Shown: piece after piece, positions 33,630 through 41,505 of the stretch | Layout: every line of letters begins with the position of its first letter | Position numbering within the stretch: position 1 is the stretch's first letter | DNA from: DASXHD01 sp036488725 | GTDB lineage: Bacteria > Myxococcota_A > Polyangia > Polyangiales > Polyangiaceae | DNA length: 64,000 nucleotides | Assembly: GCA_036488725.1 (NCBI GenBank) | Contig: DASXHD010000057.1 | Span: 1 to 64,000, forward strand | Direction of reading: 5' to 3' | Notes under the pieces: model-generated | Databases searched by the model: none | Seen by the model: the letters and a program-made list of their open reading frames with translations, nothing else | Told to the model about the DNA's origin: nothing | Position numbers and translations under genes: made by a program

Positions 33630-35729
33630 ATGACGCGCGTGCTGCCCGGAAGCCCTTTTCCTCAAGGCGCCACGTGGGACGGCGAAGGGACGAACTTCGC
33701 GATCTATTCGGAGAACGCGACGGCGGTCACGCTGTGTCTCTTCGACGAGCTCGGCGCCGAGACGCGCGTGCCGCTCGAGGAGCGGACGGCGTTCGTGTGG
33801 CACGGGTATTTGCCCGGCGTGCATCCGGGGACGCGCTACGGGTTTCGCGTCGCGGGCCCGTATGCGCCCAAGCGCGGACATCGCTTCAACGCGCAGAAGC
33901 TCGTCGTCGATCCGTACGCGCGCGCGTTCGACGGGAAGGTCGATCCGCGGGCGCCGATCTTCGGGTTCTCCAAAGGCGACGAGCCCGACCCGCGCGACGA
34001 CGCGTGGGGCGTGCCGAAGAGCGTGGTCGTCGACGGGCGCTTCGATTGGGAGGGCGACGCGCCGCCGAAGACGCCATGGTCGGAGACCGTCGTCTACGAG
34101 CTCCACGTGAAGGGCATGTCGAAGATGCACGAGGGCGTGCCGCGCGAGCTCCGCGGGACGTACGCGGGGCTCGCGAGCGAGCCGATCGTCTCGCACCTCG
34201 CGTCGCTCGGGGTGACCGCGGTCGAGCTCATGCCGGTGCACGAGTGCATGGACGAGACCCAGCTCCTCGCCCGCCGGATGACCAACTACTGGGGCTACTC
34301 GACGCTCGGCTATTTCGCGCCCGATCAGCGCTACGCGAGCCGCCCGGGGTCGCAAGTGCGCGAGTTCAAGGAGATGGTGCGCGCGCTCCACCGCGAAGGC
34401 CTCGAGGTCCTAATAGATGTAGTTTACAACCATACGTGCGAGGGGGATCACACCGGCCCGACGGTGTGCCTTCGCGGCATCGACAACGCGGTTTATTACC
34501 GGCTCGAGAAGGACGCGCTCGATCGCTACGAAGATTTCACCGGGTGCGGCAACACGCTCGACATGATGCACCCGCAGTCGCTCAAGCTCGTGATGGACAG
34601 CTTGCGTTACTGGGTGACCGAGATGCACGTCGACGGGTTTCGCTTCGACCTCGCGAGCGCGCTCGGCCGCGAGCAAGGCGCGATGACGCGGCTCGCGACG
34701 TTCTTCGACATCATTTATCAAGACCCCGTGCTCTCCACGGTGAAGCTCGTCGCCGAGCCGTGGGACGTCGGCGAGGGCGGCTATCAAGTCGGGAATTTTC
34801 CCGTGCACTGGACCGAGTGGAACGGAAAGTTCCGCGACACCGTTCGGCGGTTCTGGCGCGGTGACCCCGGGCAGCTCGGCGATCTCGGATTTCGCCTCAC
34901 CGGGTCGAGCGATCTCTTTCAGGACGACGGGCGGCACCCGGGCGCGAGCATCAACTTCGTGACGGCGCACGACGGGTTCACGATGCGCGATCTCGTTTCG
35001 TACGAAAAAAAGCACAACGAAGGAAACGGCGAAGAGAATCGCGACGGATCGAACGACGCGACGAGCTTCAACTGCGGCGTCGAGGGGGACACGCACGACG
35101 AACGAATTCTCGAGAAGCGCGCGCGCGAGGCTCGGAATTTTTTTGCGACGCTGCTCCTCTCGCAGGGCGTTCCGATGATCACGAGCGGCGACGAAATCGG
35201 AAAGACGCAGCGCGGGAACAACAACGCCTACGTGCAGGACAATCCGATTTCATGGCTCGATTGGACGCTCACGCCCGACGCGCGCGAGCTCTTCGACTTC
35301 GTGCGCAAGCTCGTTCATTTTCGGCGTGCCCACCCGGCGTTCCAGCGAAAGACTTTTTTTCGAGGCGAGCGCGCGCGCGACGGCGGGCGCGACATCGTGT
35401 GGCTCACCGAGGCCGGCGCGGAGATGAGCGGCAAAGATTGGAGCGACGCGACGCGGCGCGCCGTCGGGCTCTTGCTCTCGGGCGACGAGATCGAAGGAAA
35501 GAGCGATCTCGGTCATCCGCTGATCGACGACACGTTCTTTCTCGCGCTCAACGCGAGCGACGCGAGCGTGAATTTTCTCGTGCCCGAAGCGCACGAGCCC
35601 GAGACGCCGTGGGAGGTCGTCGTCGACACGGCGACCGCGAAGATCCCGGTGATGCGCCGCGTTCGGCCGCACGAAGCGCTCACGCTCGTTTCGAAATCGT
35701 TCGCGCTCTTGCGACGGCCGCGCGACTGA
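33630..35729 (+). CDS. glgX: Glycogen debranching enzyme GlgX
   Basis: Hydrolyses alpha-1,6 branches of limit dextrins. The 699-residue GH13 protein has an N-terminal CBM48-like domain (GATWDGEGTNFAIYSENATA), VELMPVHEC, IDVVYNHTCEGD, the nucleophile Asp in GFRFDLAS (about residue 340), acid/base Glu in LVAEPWDVG and the His-Asp in TAHDGFTMRDLVSY. FRRAHPAFQRK is typical of GlgX/TreX. Probably works with MalQ upstream. Stop lies three bases from the convergent lipoprotein stop. Confidence 0.94.
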   Translation: MTRVLPGSPFPQGATWDGEGTNFAIYSENATAVTLCLFDELGAETRVPLEERTAFVWHGYLPGVHPGTRYGFRVAGPYAPKRGHRFNAQKLVVDPYARAFDGKVDPRAPIFGFSKGDEPDPRDDAWGVPKSVVVDGRFDWEGDAPPKTPWSETVVYELHVKGMSKMHEGVPRELRGTYAGLASEPIVSHLASLGVTAVELMPVHECMDETQLLARRMTNYWGYSTLGYFAPDQRYASRPGSQVREFKEMVRALHREGLEVLIDVVYNHTCEGDHTGPTVCLRGIDNAVYYRLEKDALDRYEDFTGCGNTLDMMHPQSLKLVMDSLRYWVTEMHVDGFRFDLASALGREQGAMTRLATFFDIIYQDPVLSTVKLVAEPWDVGEGGYQVGNFPVHWTEWNGKFRDTVRRFWRGDPGQLGDLGFRLTGSSDLFQDDGRHPGASINFVTAHDGFTMRDLVSYEKKHNEGNGEENRDGSNDATSFNCGVEGDTHDERILEKRAREARNFFATLLLSQGVPMITSGDEIGKTQRGNNNAYVQDNPISWLDWTLTPDARELFDFVRKLVHFRRAHPAFQRKTFFRGERARDGGRDIVWLTEAGAEMSGKDWSDATRRAVGLLLSGDEIEGKSDLGHPLIDDTFFLALNASDASVNFLVPEAHEPETPWEVVVDTATAKIPVMRRVRPHEALTLVSKSFALLRRPRD

Positions 35730-35732
35730 CCT

Positions 35733-37376
35733 TCACTTGAACGAGACGAGCTTGCCGTTGCCGGTGCCGCTGCCGCAGTTGCCGCACGTCGCGACGGCGA
35801 TGCGCCCCTTCGCGTCGATCGGCGCGTTGAAGTAGTGCATCGTCGCCGGCAGCGCGTCGGCGGCGGTCGCGGTTCCGTCGTAGACGAGCGCGCCGGTGTC
35901 GCCGTCGTAACCGAAGAGATGGTTGTTCGCGTCCCAGACGATGACGCTCGATTGGCCGTCGGTCGTGACGATCGGCGAGCCGAGGTTGCTCGTGCCTTTC
36001 GAGCACCATACGACCGACGCGGTCGGCGGATTGGCCGCGGTGATCTTCGCGACGCCGAGGTTGCCGCCGTTCGAGCAGCCATGCGCGCCGCCGAACGCGC
36101 GGAACGCGACGTACGTGCCTTTCGACGTCGTGTAGACCGCAGCGCCGCTGTTGATCTCGTTGTCGGAGACTTGGCTGACCGAGAGCTCGCCGCCCTGCCC
36201 GCCGAGGTTGTCGCGATTCAGCAAATACAAATTGCCGTCTTTGCCGAGCGCCGCCACGAGGTGCGGCACCGGCGCGCTCGGCATGTCGAAGACGACCGGG
36301 TTCGCGCCGCCGAGATCGACGTCGCCGTCGTCCATCTGCGCCCAGTTCGAGGGCACGTAGTAGTCGCTCGATTGGAGCGTGAAGCTCGGGCCCGCGCCGA
36401 TCCGGAACACCGCGTCGCCACCGACCCACGAGGGCGGCGATGCGAAGCCGCCGTTCATCGAGTTGCCGGTCGTCGCGAATAGGCTCGTGCCGTCGGTCGC
36501 GAGGCCGCCGGTCGCCCAGATGCCGGCCGCGCCGATCGGCGGCGACGTGGTCCACGTCGGCGAGCCGGCGGAGCGCCAGGTCTTCACCGTCGTGGGCGAC
36601 GCGACGTTCACGCCAACGACCCAACCGTAATATTGGAGGCAGTCGCCGTAGTGACCGCCGTAAGGGACGTAGAGCGTGCCGCCGACCAGCGCGAGCGCGC
36701 CGCGCTGATTCTGGTGCGGCGAGTCGAAGCCGGAGACCGCGGTGCTCACGTCGATGGGCCAGCCGCCGCTTCGCTCGGTGCCGTCGTCGAGCGAGATGGC
36801 GTGGATCAAATGGCGGTTGGTGTTGCCGCCGGTGTTGGTCATCGCGTCGAAGTAGATGGTGCGCGAGCTCGCGTCCATCACGGGCGTGCCGGTGATACCG
36901 AGTGACGCGCCGCCGGACGCGATGTTTCCGCACGGGAGGCCCCCGCTCGCTGCGTTGCCGAACGCCTTGTCCCAAATCACCGTGCCCGTCGCGTCGATCG
37001 CCGTCACGTGGTTGCTCTCGGTCGCGACGATGAACGCTTCGTTTCCATTCGGGCCTTGCTCGACCCAGAGCGGCTGCGCGTAGACTTGGCCCGTGAGCGT
37101 CGCGGAGAAGGTCGCGTCGCGGTGGAGCGCGCCGGCCTTCGCGGCCGTCATCAGCGGGTCGAGGTAGACGCCGTCGCGCGATCCGTTTTTGTGGAACTGA
37201 AGCACCGACGCGGTCGACGTCTGCGGGCCCGAGTCGCCTCCGCCGCCATCGGTCACGCTCGAGTCGAGGGTCGATGCGTCGGGCGCGGCGCCGTCGGGAG
37301 GCGTGCTCGAGTCGTCGCCGCACGCGAGCACGCACGCGGTGGCGAGGGCCAAGCAGAGAGCGTTCGGGCGAATCAT
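35733..37376 (-). CDS. PQQ-like beta-propeller lipoprotein
   Basis: A 547-residue protein with lipobox Cys19 (ATACVLAC), an Asp-rich linker and a propeller. Repeats such as VIWDKAFGNAA, LYVPYGGHYGDCLQYYGWV, NLYLLNRDNLGGQGGELSVS, SSVIVWDANNHLFGYDGDTG match PQQ-binding-like/outer-membrane-assembly propellers, although the ligand residues of true quinoproteins are not evident. A disulfide may form in the last blade (CGNCGSG). Probably surface exposed. Confidence 0.8.
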   Translation of the reverse strand: MIRPNALCLALATACVLACGDDSSTPPDGAAPDASTLDSSVTDGGGGDSGPQTSTASVLQFHKNGSRDGVYLDPLMTAAKAGALHRDATFSATLTGQVYAQPLWVEQGPNGNEAFIVATESNHVTAIDATGTVIWDKAFGNAASGGLPCGNIASGGASLGITGTPVMDASSRTIYFDAMTNTGGNTNRHLIHAISLDDGTERSGGWPIDVSTAVSGFDSPHQNQRGALALVGGTLYVPYGGHYGDCLQYYGWVVGVNVASPTTVKTWRSAGSPTWTTSPPIGAAGIWATGGLATDGTSLFATTGNSMNGGFASPPSWVGGDAVFRIGAGPSFTLQSSDYYVPSNWAQMDDGDVDLGGANPVVFDMPSAPVPHLVAALGKDGNLYLLNRDNLGGQGGELSVSQVSDNEINSGAAVYTTSKGTYVAFRAFGGAHGCSNGGNLGVAKITAANPPTASVVWCSKGTSNLGSPIVTTDGQSSVIVWDANNHLFGYDGDTGALVYDGTATAADALPATMHYFNAPIDAKGRIAVATCGNCGSGTGNGKLVSFK

Positions 37377-37403
37377 CGTTTTTCGATTACAGCATGCCTG
37401 AGA

Positions 37404-37409
37404 TAGAAT
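37404..37409 (+). promoter_or_regulatory. Candidate -10 box TAGAAT ahead of the CAP-domain gene
   Basis: TAGAAT lies seven bases before the ATG at 37416 in the 39-base divergent gap; TTTCGA at 37381-37386 is at 17-base spacing but poor. If used, the transcript would have almost no leader. Confidence 0.25.
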
Positions 37410-37415
37410 GGGTGA

Positions 37416-38444
37416 ATGAGGGCGAGGCTCGCCGCGTGCGCCGCGGCACTTCTGGCGTCATCTTTTTTTTGGGCGTGCTCGGGCGGCGACGGCGTCGATC
37501 TCGACGGCTCGCCCGGCGACGACGGCGGCGCGACGAGCGACGGCTCGCCGGCGACCGACGGCTCGCTCGGCAGCGACGCCGACGCCGCGAGCGTCGACGC
37601 GGCAAAAGATTCGGGCCCGGTCGCGCCGCCCGGTCCGGTCTACGGCGCGAAATGCACCGGCGCCGACGCGAACGAGTCGACGGCGACCGACGAGATCGCG
37701 ATCGTGCGCGGCAAAGCGCAACTCCCCGCGATGAACTGCGTCGACACGATCATGCAGGCCGCGCGCAATCACTCGAATTACATCGGCGACAACGGCTGGA
37801 CGCTCACGCACACCGAGTCGTCGGGCAGTCCTGGTTTCACGGGCGTGAACTTTTGGGATCGCATGGCGGCCGCGGGCTACAGCGGCAGCCCGGAGTTCGA
37901 GGTCGTCCACTCGGTGAGCGACGCGCACGCGGCGATCACCGGTCAAAACGGCTGGATCAACACGCTGTATCACCGCATCCCGTTCGTCGCGTACTCGACG
38001 AAGGACTTCGGGTTCGGCGCGGCGAGCGGCAACGGCGGCGCGACGTCGACGACCGACTTCGGCAGCGGGAGCAGCGCGCCGAGCAAGACGTCGATGACGA
38101 CGTGGCCCGCGAACGGCGACACGGGCATCTGGACGACGTTCCACAACTCGTACGAAATTCCGAACCCGCTGCCGAATCAGCAAGTCGCCGGTTATCCGAT
38201 CACGATCATCGGCGGCTCGACGCTCACGCTGGCGACGCACGACATCACGGCGAACAGCGCGGCGGTTGCGCACATCGTGATCACGTCGTCGAGCGACTCG
38301 ACCGGGCTCATCCCGCAGTCGCAGATCTATTTGATCCCGAACAACGTGCTCTCCAAGAACACGACGTACACGGTGCACGTGACGGGCACGGTGAACGGCT
38401 CACCCTACGACCTCACGTTCTCGTTCACGTCGGGGTCGACCTGA
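37416..38444 (+). CDS. CAP (SCP/PR1)-domain lipoprotein
   Basis: A 342-residue secreted protein: lipobox Cys21 (ASSFFWAC), Asp/Gly-rich linker to about residue 70, a CAP-like domain from about 92 to 200 (QAARNHSNYIGDNGW, HTESSGSPGFTGVNFWDRMA, YHRIPFVAYSTKDFGFG) and a C-terminal Ig-like strand domain (PNNVLSKNTTYTVHVTGTV). The His/Glu pattern of the CAP cavity is partly kept. Function of bacterial CAP lipoproteins is mostly unknown. The 3' end overlaps the convergent gene by 20 bases and carries one copy of a 27-bp repeat. Confidence 0.75.
   Translation: MRARLAACAAALLASSFFWACSGGDGVDLDGSPGDDGGATSDGSPATDGSLGSDADAASVDAAKDSGPVAPPGPVYGAKCTGADANESTATDEIAIVRGKAQLPAMNCVDTIMQAARNHSNYIGDNGWTLTHTESSGSPGFTGVNFWDRMAAAGYSGSPEFEVVHSVSDAHAAITGQNGWINTLYHRIPFVAYSTKDFGFGAASGNGGATSTTDFGSGSSAPSKTSMTTWPANGDTGIWTTFHNSYEIPNPLPNQQVAGYPITIIGGSTLTLATHDITANSAAVAHIVITSSSDSTGLIPQSQIYLIPNNVLSKNTTYTVHVTGTVNGSPYDLTFSFTSGST
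38415..38441. repeat. 27-bp imperfect direct repeat, copy 1
   Basis: First copy of a 27-bp repeat starting ACGTTCTCGTTC and ending GTCGACC; the second copy begins 35 bases later, with three mismatches. This copy encodes the last residues of the CAP-domain protein (TFSFTSGST). Confidence 0.75.
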
Positions 38445-38913
38445 ATCCGACGTTCTCGTTTGCGTCGGGATCGACCGGAGCTCCGAAAATCCTGGCTTTC
38501 TGACGCGGCCCCAGCGTGTGGCGCGCGGCGCGCGTGGCTCGGACCTTTTCGACCGCGAGTGCTTTGGTTTCGGCGCTCTTCGTCGCCACCTTGCGCGGCG
38601 CGAACCCGAATTCGGAGAAGGCCGAGCTCGTCGTGCCGTACGCCGCGCCGACGATGCCTTCGAGCGCCTTGGCGATGTGCGCGGCTTTGTCGCCCGCGAC
38701 GTCGCGAGCGTCGAGCGCCTCACGCAGCAATGCGCGGAGCGAATCGATCGCGTCTTCGGAGTCGAGCACCCGTTGAAAGACGGCCGCGAGATCGTCGCCC
38801 GAGAGATCGACCCCGTCGATCAGAACCGAGCGCTTGGCGAAGTACTTCGTCGCAGCGGCGACGCGGACCCGCGCGAGATCGCGGCGGGTGGACTGGGTGT
38901 TCTTCTTGGACAT
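38425..38913 (-). CDS. Hypothetical soluble protein
   Basis: A 162-residue basic protein starting MSKKNTQSTRRDLARVRVAA. It is mostly helical (SVLIDGVDLSGDDLAAVFQR, DSLRALLREALDARDVAGDK, KALEGIVGAAYGTTSSAFSE), followed by a Lys/Arg-rich tail similar to low-complexity C-termini of phage or chromatin-associated proteins. No membrane helix or catalytic motif is seen. The very end appears to derive from a duplicated piece of the neighbouring gene. Confidence 0.6.
   Translation of the reverse strand: MSKKNTQSTRRDLARVRVAAATKYFAKRSVLIDGVDLSGDDLAAVFQRVLDSEDAIDSLRALLREALDARDVAGDKAAHIAKALEGIVGAAYGTTSSAFSEFGFAPRKVATKSAETKALAVEKVRATRAARHTLGPRQKARIFGAPVDPDANENVGFRSTPT
38450..38476. repeat. 27-bp imperfect direct repeat, copy 2
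   Basis: Second copy, starting ACGTTCTCGTTT. It lies beyond the CAP-gene stop and is read on the minus strand as the C-terminal VDPDANENV of the convergent gene. Confidence 0.75.
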
Positions 38914-38980
38914 GACGATCTTCTCCCGTGTCTGCGCCCTCCCCTCGGCTCCGGCCGCGATCGGGTTTCGCAAAATCGCG

Positions 38981-39196
38981 ATGTCCGCCGAGAGGATCGC
39001 GATCGGACGAGCGCTCGTGCGTGTAGGATGCGCGGCCACGCGAGTCCTCACCTGCGCGATCGCGATCGCTCTCCTGCTCTCTGCATGCGGAAAGAAGAGC
39101 GAGACCGCCGGCGAAGCGGGCGCTGGCCGCAGCACCACGGACGACTGCAAGCTCGAGTCGCGAACGCTCAGCGGATTCGTGGACCTCGAAGGATGA
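38981..39196 (+). CDS. Possible small lipoprotein
   Basis: A 71-residue frame whose N-terminal region has a long basic leader (MSAERIAIGRALVRVG) and then a hydrophobic stretch ending LTCAIAIALLLSACGKKSET, a good lipobox. The mature part is only about 37 residues, ending ESRTLSGFVDLEG. It is divergent from the hypothetical gene at 38913. Coding status is moderate because the frame is short and lacks a clear ribosome-binding site. Confidence 0.4.
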   Translation: MSAERIAIGRALVRVGCAATRVLTCAIAIALLLSACGKKSETAGEAGAGRSTTDDCKLESRTLSGFVDLEG

Positions 39197-39325
39197 TTCG
39201 GTCGCGGTGGCTTCGCCGGCGGCGGACTGTGCTGAGAGGTCGCGCGAGCGCGCGCTGCAGCTGGCTCTCGTCCAAAAAACCGAGCGGTGACGGTTTTCGG
39301 TTGCGCGCACGTGTGCGCCGGTATA

Positions 39326-39348
39326 CCTACACGGACCTCAGGTGTAGG
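39326..39348 (+). promoter_or_regulatory. 7-bp inverted repeat (CCTACAC/GTGTAGG) at the ribosome-binding site
   Basis: Perfect 7-bp arms with a 9-base loop end five bases before the ATG at 39354; the right arm GTGTAGG overlaps the likely Shine-Dalgarno (GTAGGGA). In RNA this hairpin would hide the ribosome-binding site; in DNA it could be a repressor site. A TATACC box overlaps its left edge. Confidence 0.45.
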
Positions 39349-39353
39349 GAACC

Positions 39354-39797
39354 ATGAAAATCTTCAAGTACTTTTCAGTGTTTGCCGTGGTCTCGACGTT
39401 CGCCGCGCTCGGCACGGCCTGCTCCGGCGTCGACGACACCGCGCAGAGCGACGAGGACATCAAGAGCGGGACGTACGCGTGCAAGGTCGACAGCGACTGC
39501 GTCGCGATCTCGAAGGGCGGCTGCTGCCCCAACGGCTGGAACGTCGCGGTGAACAAGAAGCACGTGAAGTCGTACGAGGCTTCGCACGAATGCCACGAGC
39601 AGAAGATCTGCCCGCTCTACGTCATCGACGACACGCGGGTCGCCGAGTGCAACACCGGCACGCAAAAGTGCGAGATGGTCGCGATCGACGACATCGCGTG
39701 CGGTGGCTTCACGATGAACCCGCACGAGTGCCCGAAGGGTTACGCTTGCGAGCTGGGCCACATTCCGGACATTCCGGGAAGCTGCACGGCCAACTGA
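39354..39797 (+). CDS. Cysteine-rich lipoprotein
   Basis: A 147-residue secreted protein: signal ending TFAALGTAC (Cys23), short acidic linker, then ten or so cysteines in pairs (SGTYACKVDSDCVAISKGGC, SHECHEQKICPLYV, AECNTGTQKCEMV, IACGGFTMNPHECPKGYACE). The spacing resembles small disulfide-rich modules of the kind seen in myxobacterial surface lipoproteins. Function unknown. Its leader contains the inverted repeat that could regulate translation. Confidence 0.75.
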   Translation: MKIFKYFSVFAVVSTFAALGTACSGVDDTAQSDEDIKSGTYACKVDSDCVAISKGGCCPNGWNVAVNKKHVKSYEASHECHEQKICPLYVIDDTRVAECNTGTQKCEMVAIDDIACGGFTMNPHECPKGYACELGHIPDIPGSCTAN

Positions 39798-39850
39798 GTG
39801 TGTAGCTCTCCTCGTTGGAGCGCGCTCTCAGCTTCCCCCTGAGGCGGACT

Positions 39851-40106
39851 TCATTCGCTTTTCGCGAGCTTGCGAGCTGCAGCGCCGGCGCCTTCGGCCA
39901 CCGTCCACGCGATGGCGAGCGCCGCTACCCTCGAAGATCTCGTTCGCGCGTCCCCGTCTCGACCTCGACCTCGACCTCGATCACCGCGAGCTTGGTCGCG
40001 AGCTTCTTGGCGATGGCGTCAGCTTGCGCGCGTCGCCATTGGGAAACGCGGCCGCGACCTTTTTCGTCGGGAGGCTCAATCCGATCACTGTGGCTTTGAT
40101 TTCCAT
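39851..40106 (-). pseudogene. Frameshifted small gene remnant
   Basis: Starting at ATG 40106 the frame reads MEIKATVIGLSLPTKKVAAA with FPNGDA, then loses sense; shifting frame it continues QADAIAKKLATKLAVIEVEV, and after a second shift VAALAIAWTVAEGAGAAARK LAKSE ending at TGA 39851. Each piece looks protein-like in only one frame. I infer a decayed gene of about 85 residues. Sequencing errors would give the same picture. The parent family is not recognised. Confidence 0.4.
39959..39980. repeat. TCGACC hexamer tandem repeat
   Basis: About 3.7 perfect copies of TCGACC inside the frameshifted remnant, encoding alternating Glu-Val on the minus strand. A hexamer change keeps frame, so it does not itself explain the frameshifts. 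Confidence 0.7.
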
Positions 40107-40163
40107 AGGTGATGTTTCGAGCTTACGTTTGCGGCTGCGTTCCGTCTCTCTCGTGCGCCCGGC

Positions 40164-41084
40164 CTATGCCGCCTCGCGTGTCTTGGCGCTGACCGATCGC
40201 GGGTCGCCGGCGCGTTTGATCTGGAGGTCGAGCGGCGCGCCCGACACGTGACGCGCGAGCGCGCGAAGGAGCGCATCGATCGACGTCACCGATTTTCCGT
40301 CGGCCTCGAGGATGATGTCGCCTTGCAAGAGTCCCGCGTCCTCCGCCGGGCTGTTGCGCTCGACCGAGACGACGAGCACGCCCGTTCCTTTGTTCTTCGC
40401 GTTGCGGACGGTCTGTCCTTGGATGCCGAGGTACGCGCGGCGCACGCGGCCGTCGGCGAGGAGACGCGGCACGACCCAGCTCACCGTCTCCGACGGGATC
40501 GCGAAGCTCATGCCCTGCGCGAAGGCGATGATCGCCGTGTTGACGCCGACCAAGTGTCCGCGGAAGTCGACGAGCGGTCCGCCGGAATTTCCAGGGTTGA
40601 GCGGCGCGGTGTGCTGAACGAGATTTTCGACGAGGCGGCCATCGTGACGTCGGAGCGAGCGGCCCGTCGCGCTGACGACGCCGGCGGAGACTGCTCCGTC
40701 GAAGCCGAGCGGATTTCCGATCGCGACGACGAGCTGACCCCGCCGAGGCCCTTCGTCGGCGCCCATCTTCACGTGCGGCAGATCCGACGCGCCGACGCGG
40801 ACGACCGCGAGATCGGTCGCGCGATCGCCGCCGACCGCGCGCGCCTCCAGGCTGCGGCCGTCGCCGAACGTCACCTCGACGCGCCCTGCCCCGTCGACCA
40901 CGTGCGCGTTGGTCAAAATGTAACCGTCGGGCGCGATCACGAAGCCGCTGCCGGCTCCTTGCCCAAAGCGTCTTCGGCCGACCGACAGACTCACGACCGA
41001 GGGCGATACCGCGTCGACCGCACCGATGACCGCGCGCGAGTACGCATCCAATGCAGCGTTCTCAGAAAAATCCGAACCATCCAT
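40164..41084 (-). CDS. Trypsin-like S1C (DegP/HtrA-like) serine protease with PDZ domain
   Basis: A 306-residue protease. The catalytic triad is His61 (LTNAHVV), Asp91 (RATDLAVV) and Ser167 (NPGNSGGPL), followed by a PDZ domain from about 205 (RAYLGIQGQTV, ERNSPAEDAGLLQGDIILEA). There is no signal peptide or N-terminal membrane helix, so it is predicted cytoplasmic, which is unusual for HtrA proteins; an upstream start could change this, but the divergent gap is short. Possibly a quality-control or regulatory protease. Confidence 0.88.
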   Translation of the reverse strand: MDGSDFSENAALDAYSRAVIGAVDAVSPSVVSLSVGRRRFGQGAGSGFVIAPDGYILTNAHVVDGAGRVEVTFGDGRSLEARAVGGDRATDLAVVRVGASDLPHVKMGADEGPRRGQLVVAIGNPLGFDGAVSAGVVSATGRSLRRHDGRLVENLVQHTAPLNPGNSGGPLVDFRGHLVGVNTAIIAFAQGMSFAIPSETVSWVVPRLLADGRVRRAYLGIQGQTVRNAKNKGTGVLVVSVERNSPAEDAGLLQGDIILEADGKSVTSIDALLRALARHVSGAPLDLQIKRAGDPRSVSAKTREAA

Positions 41085-41157
41085 GGTTCGAACGTAAGGG
41101 CCTCGCGGCGCGTGTCAGCCTGGCCGATCGGGCAGTTTTGTTCTAGTGTCGCGCGCC

Positions 41158-41499
41158 ATGAAAAAGGTCGTCTTCGCGGTGCTTTTCGCAGTGAGCTCGG
41201 TATCGAGCGTGCTCGTCGTCGGTTGCAACAACGGCTCGTGCGACTACGTGAGCAAGTGCCCGAACGATCCGGCCGCCACGGCGAACGACACGACGCTCTG
41301 CCAAAATCGCAAAGACGAATCGAAGTGCGGCGGCCTCTACAACGATTACCTCGCTTGTTATCAAAGCAACCAAACGTGCACGTCGAGCGGCGTCACCGAT
41401 CTCACGATCACGAACGGCACGTGCGGCGATCAGTTCGCGAAGTGGCAAGACTGCTACTTCGGAGTCGGCGGCCCCGGCGCCGACGCCGGCGACCAATGA
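41158..41499 (+). CDS. Small cysteine-rich lipoprotein
   Basis: A 113-residue protein starting MKKVVFAVLFAVSSVSSVLV with lipobox Cys23 (VVGC). The mature part has about eight cysteines (GSCDYVSKCPNDP, LCQNRKDESKCGGLY, YLACYQSNQTCTS, NGTCGDQFAKWQDCYFG). It precedes the OPT transporter by six bases, so it may be part of the same transcript. Function unknown. Confidence 0.75.
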   Translation: MKKVVFAVLFAVSSVSSVLVVGCNNGSCDYVSKCPNDPAATANDTTLCQNRKDESKCGGLYNDYLACYQSNQTCTSSGVTDLTITNGTCGDQFAKWQDCYFGVGGPGADAGDQ

Positions 41500-41505
41500 A
41501 ATGAC

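Larger units (their letters stand above)
39798..40163. other. 366-base gap holding a frameshifted gene remnant
   Basis: This gap contains no intact gene. On the minus strand 39851-40106 carries what looks like a small gene broken by two frameshifts (separate entry), and 39959-39980 holds a TCGACC tandem repeat. The last 57 bases before 40164 contain nothing I recognise. Confidence 0.6.
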
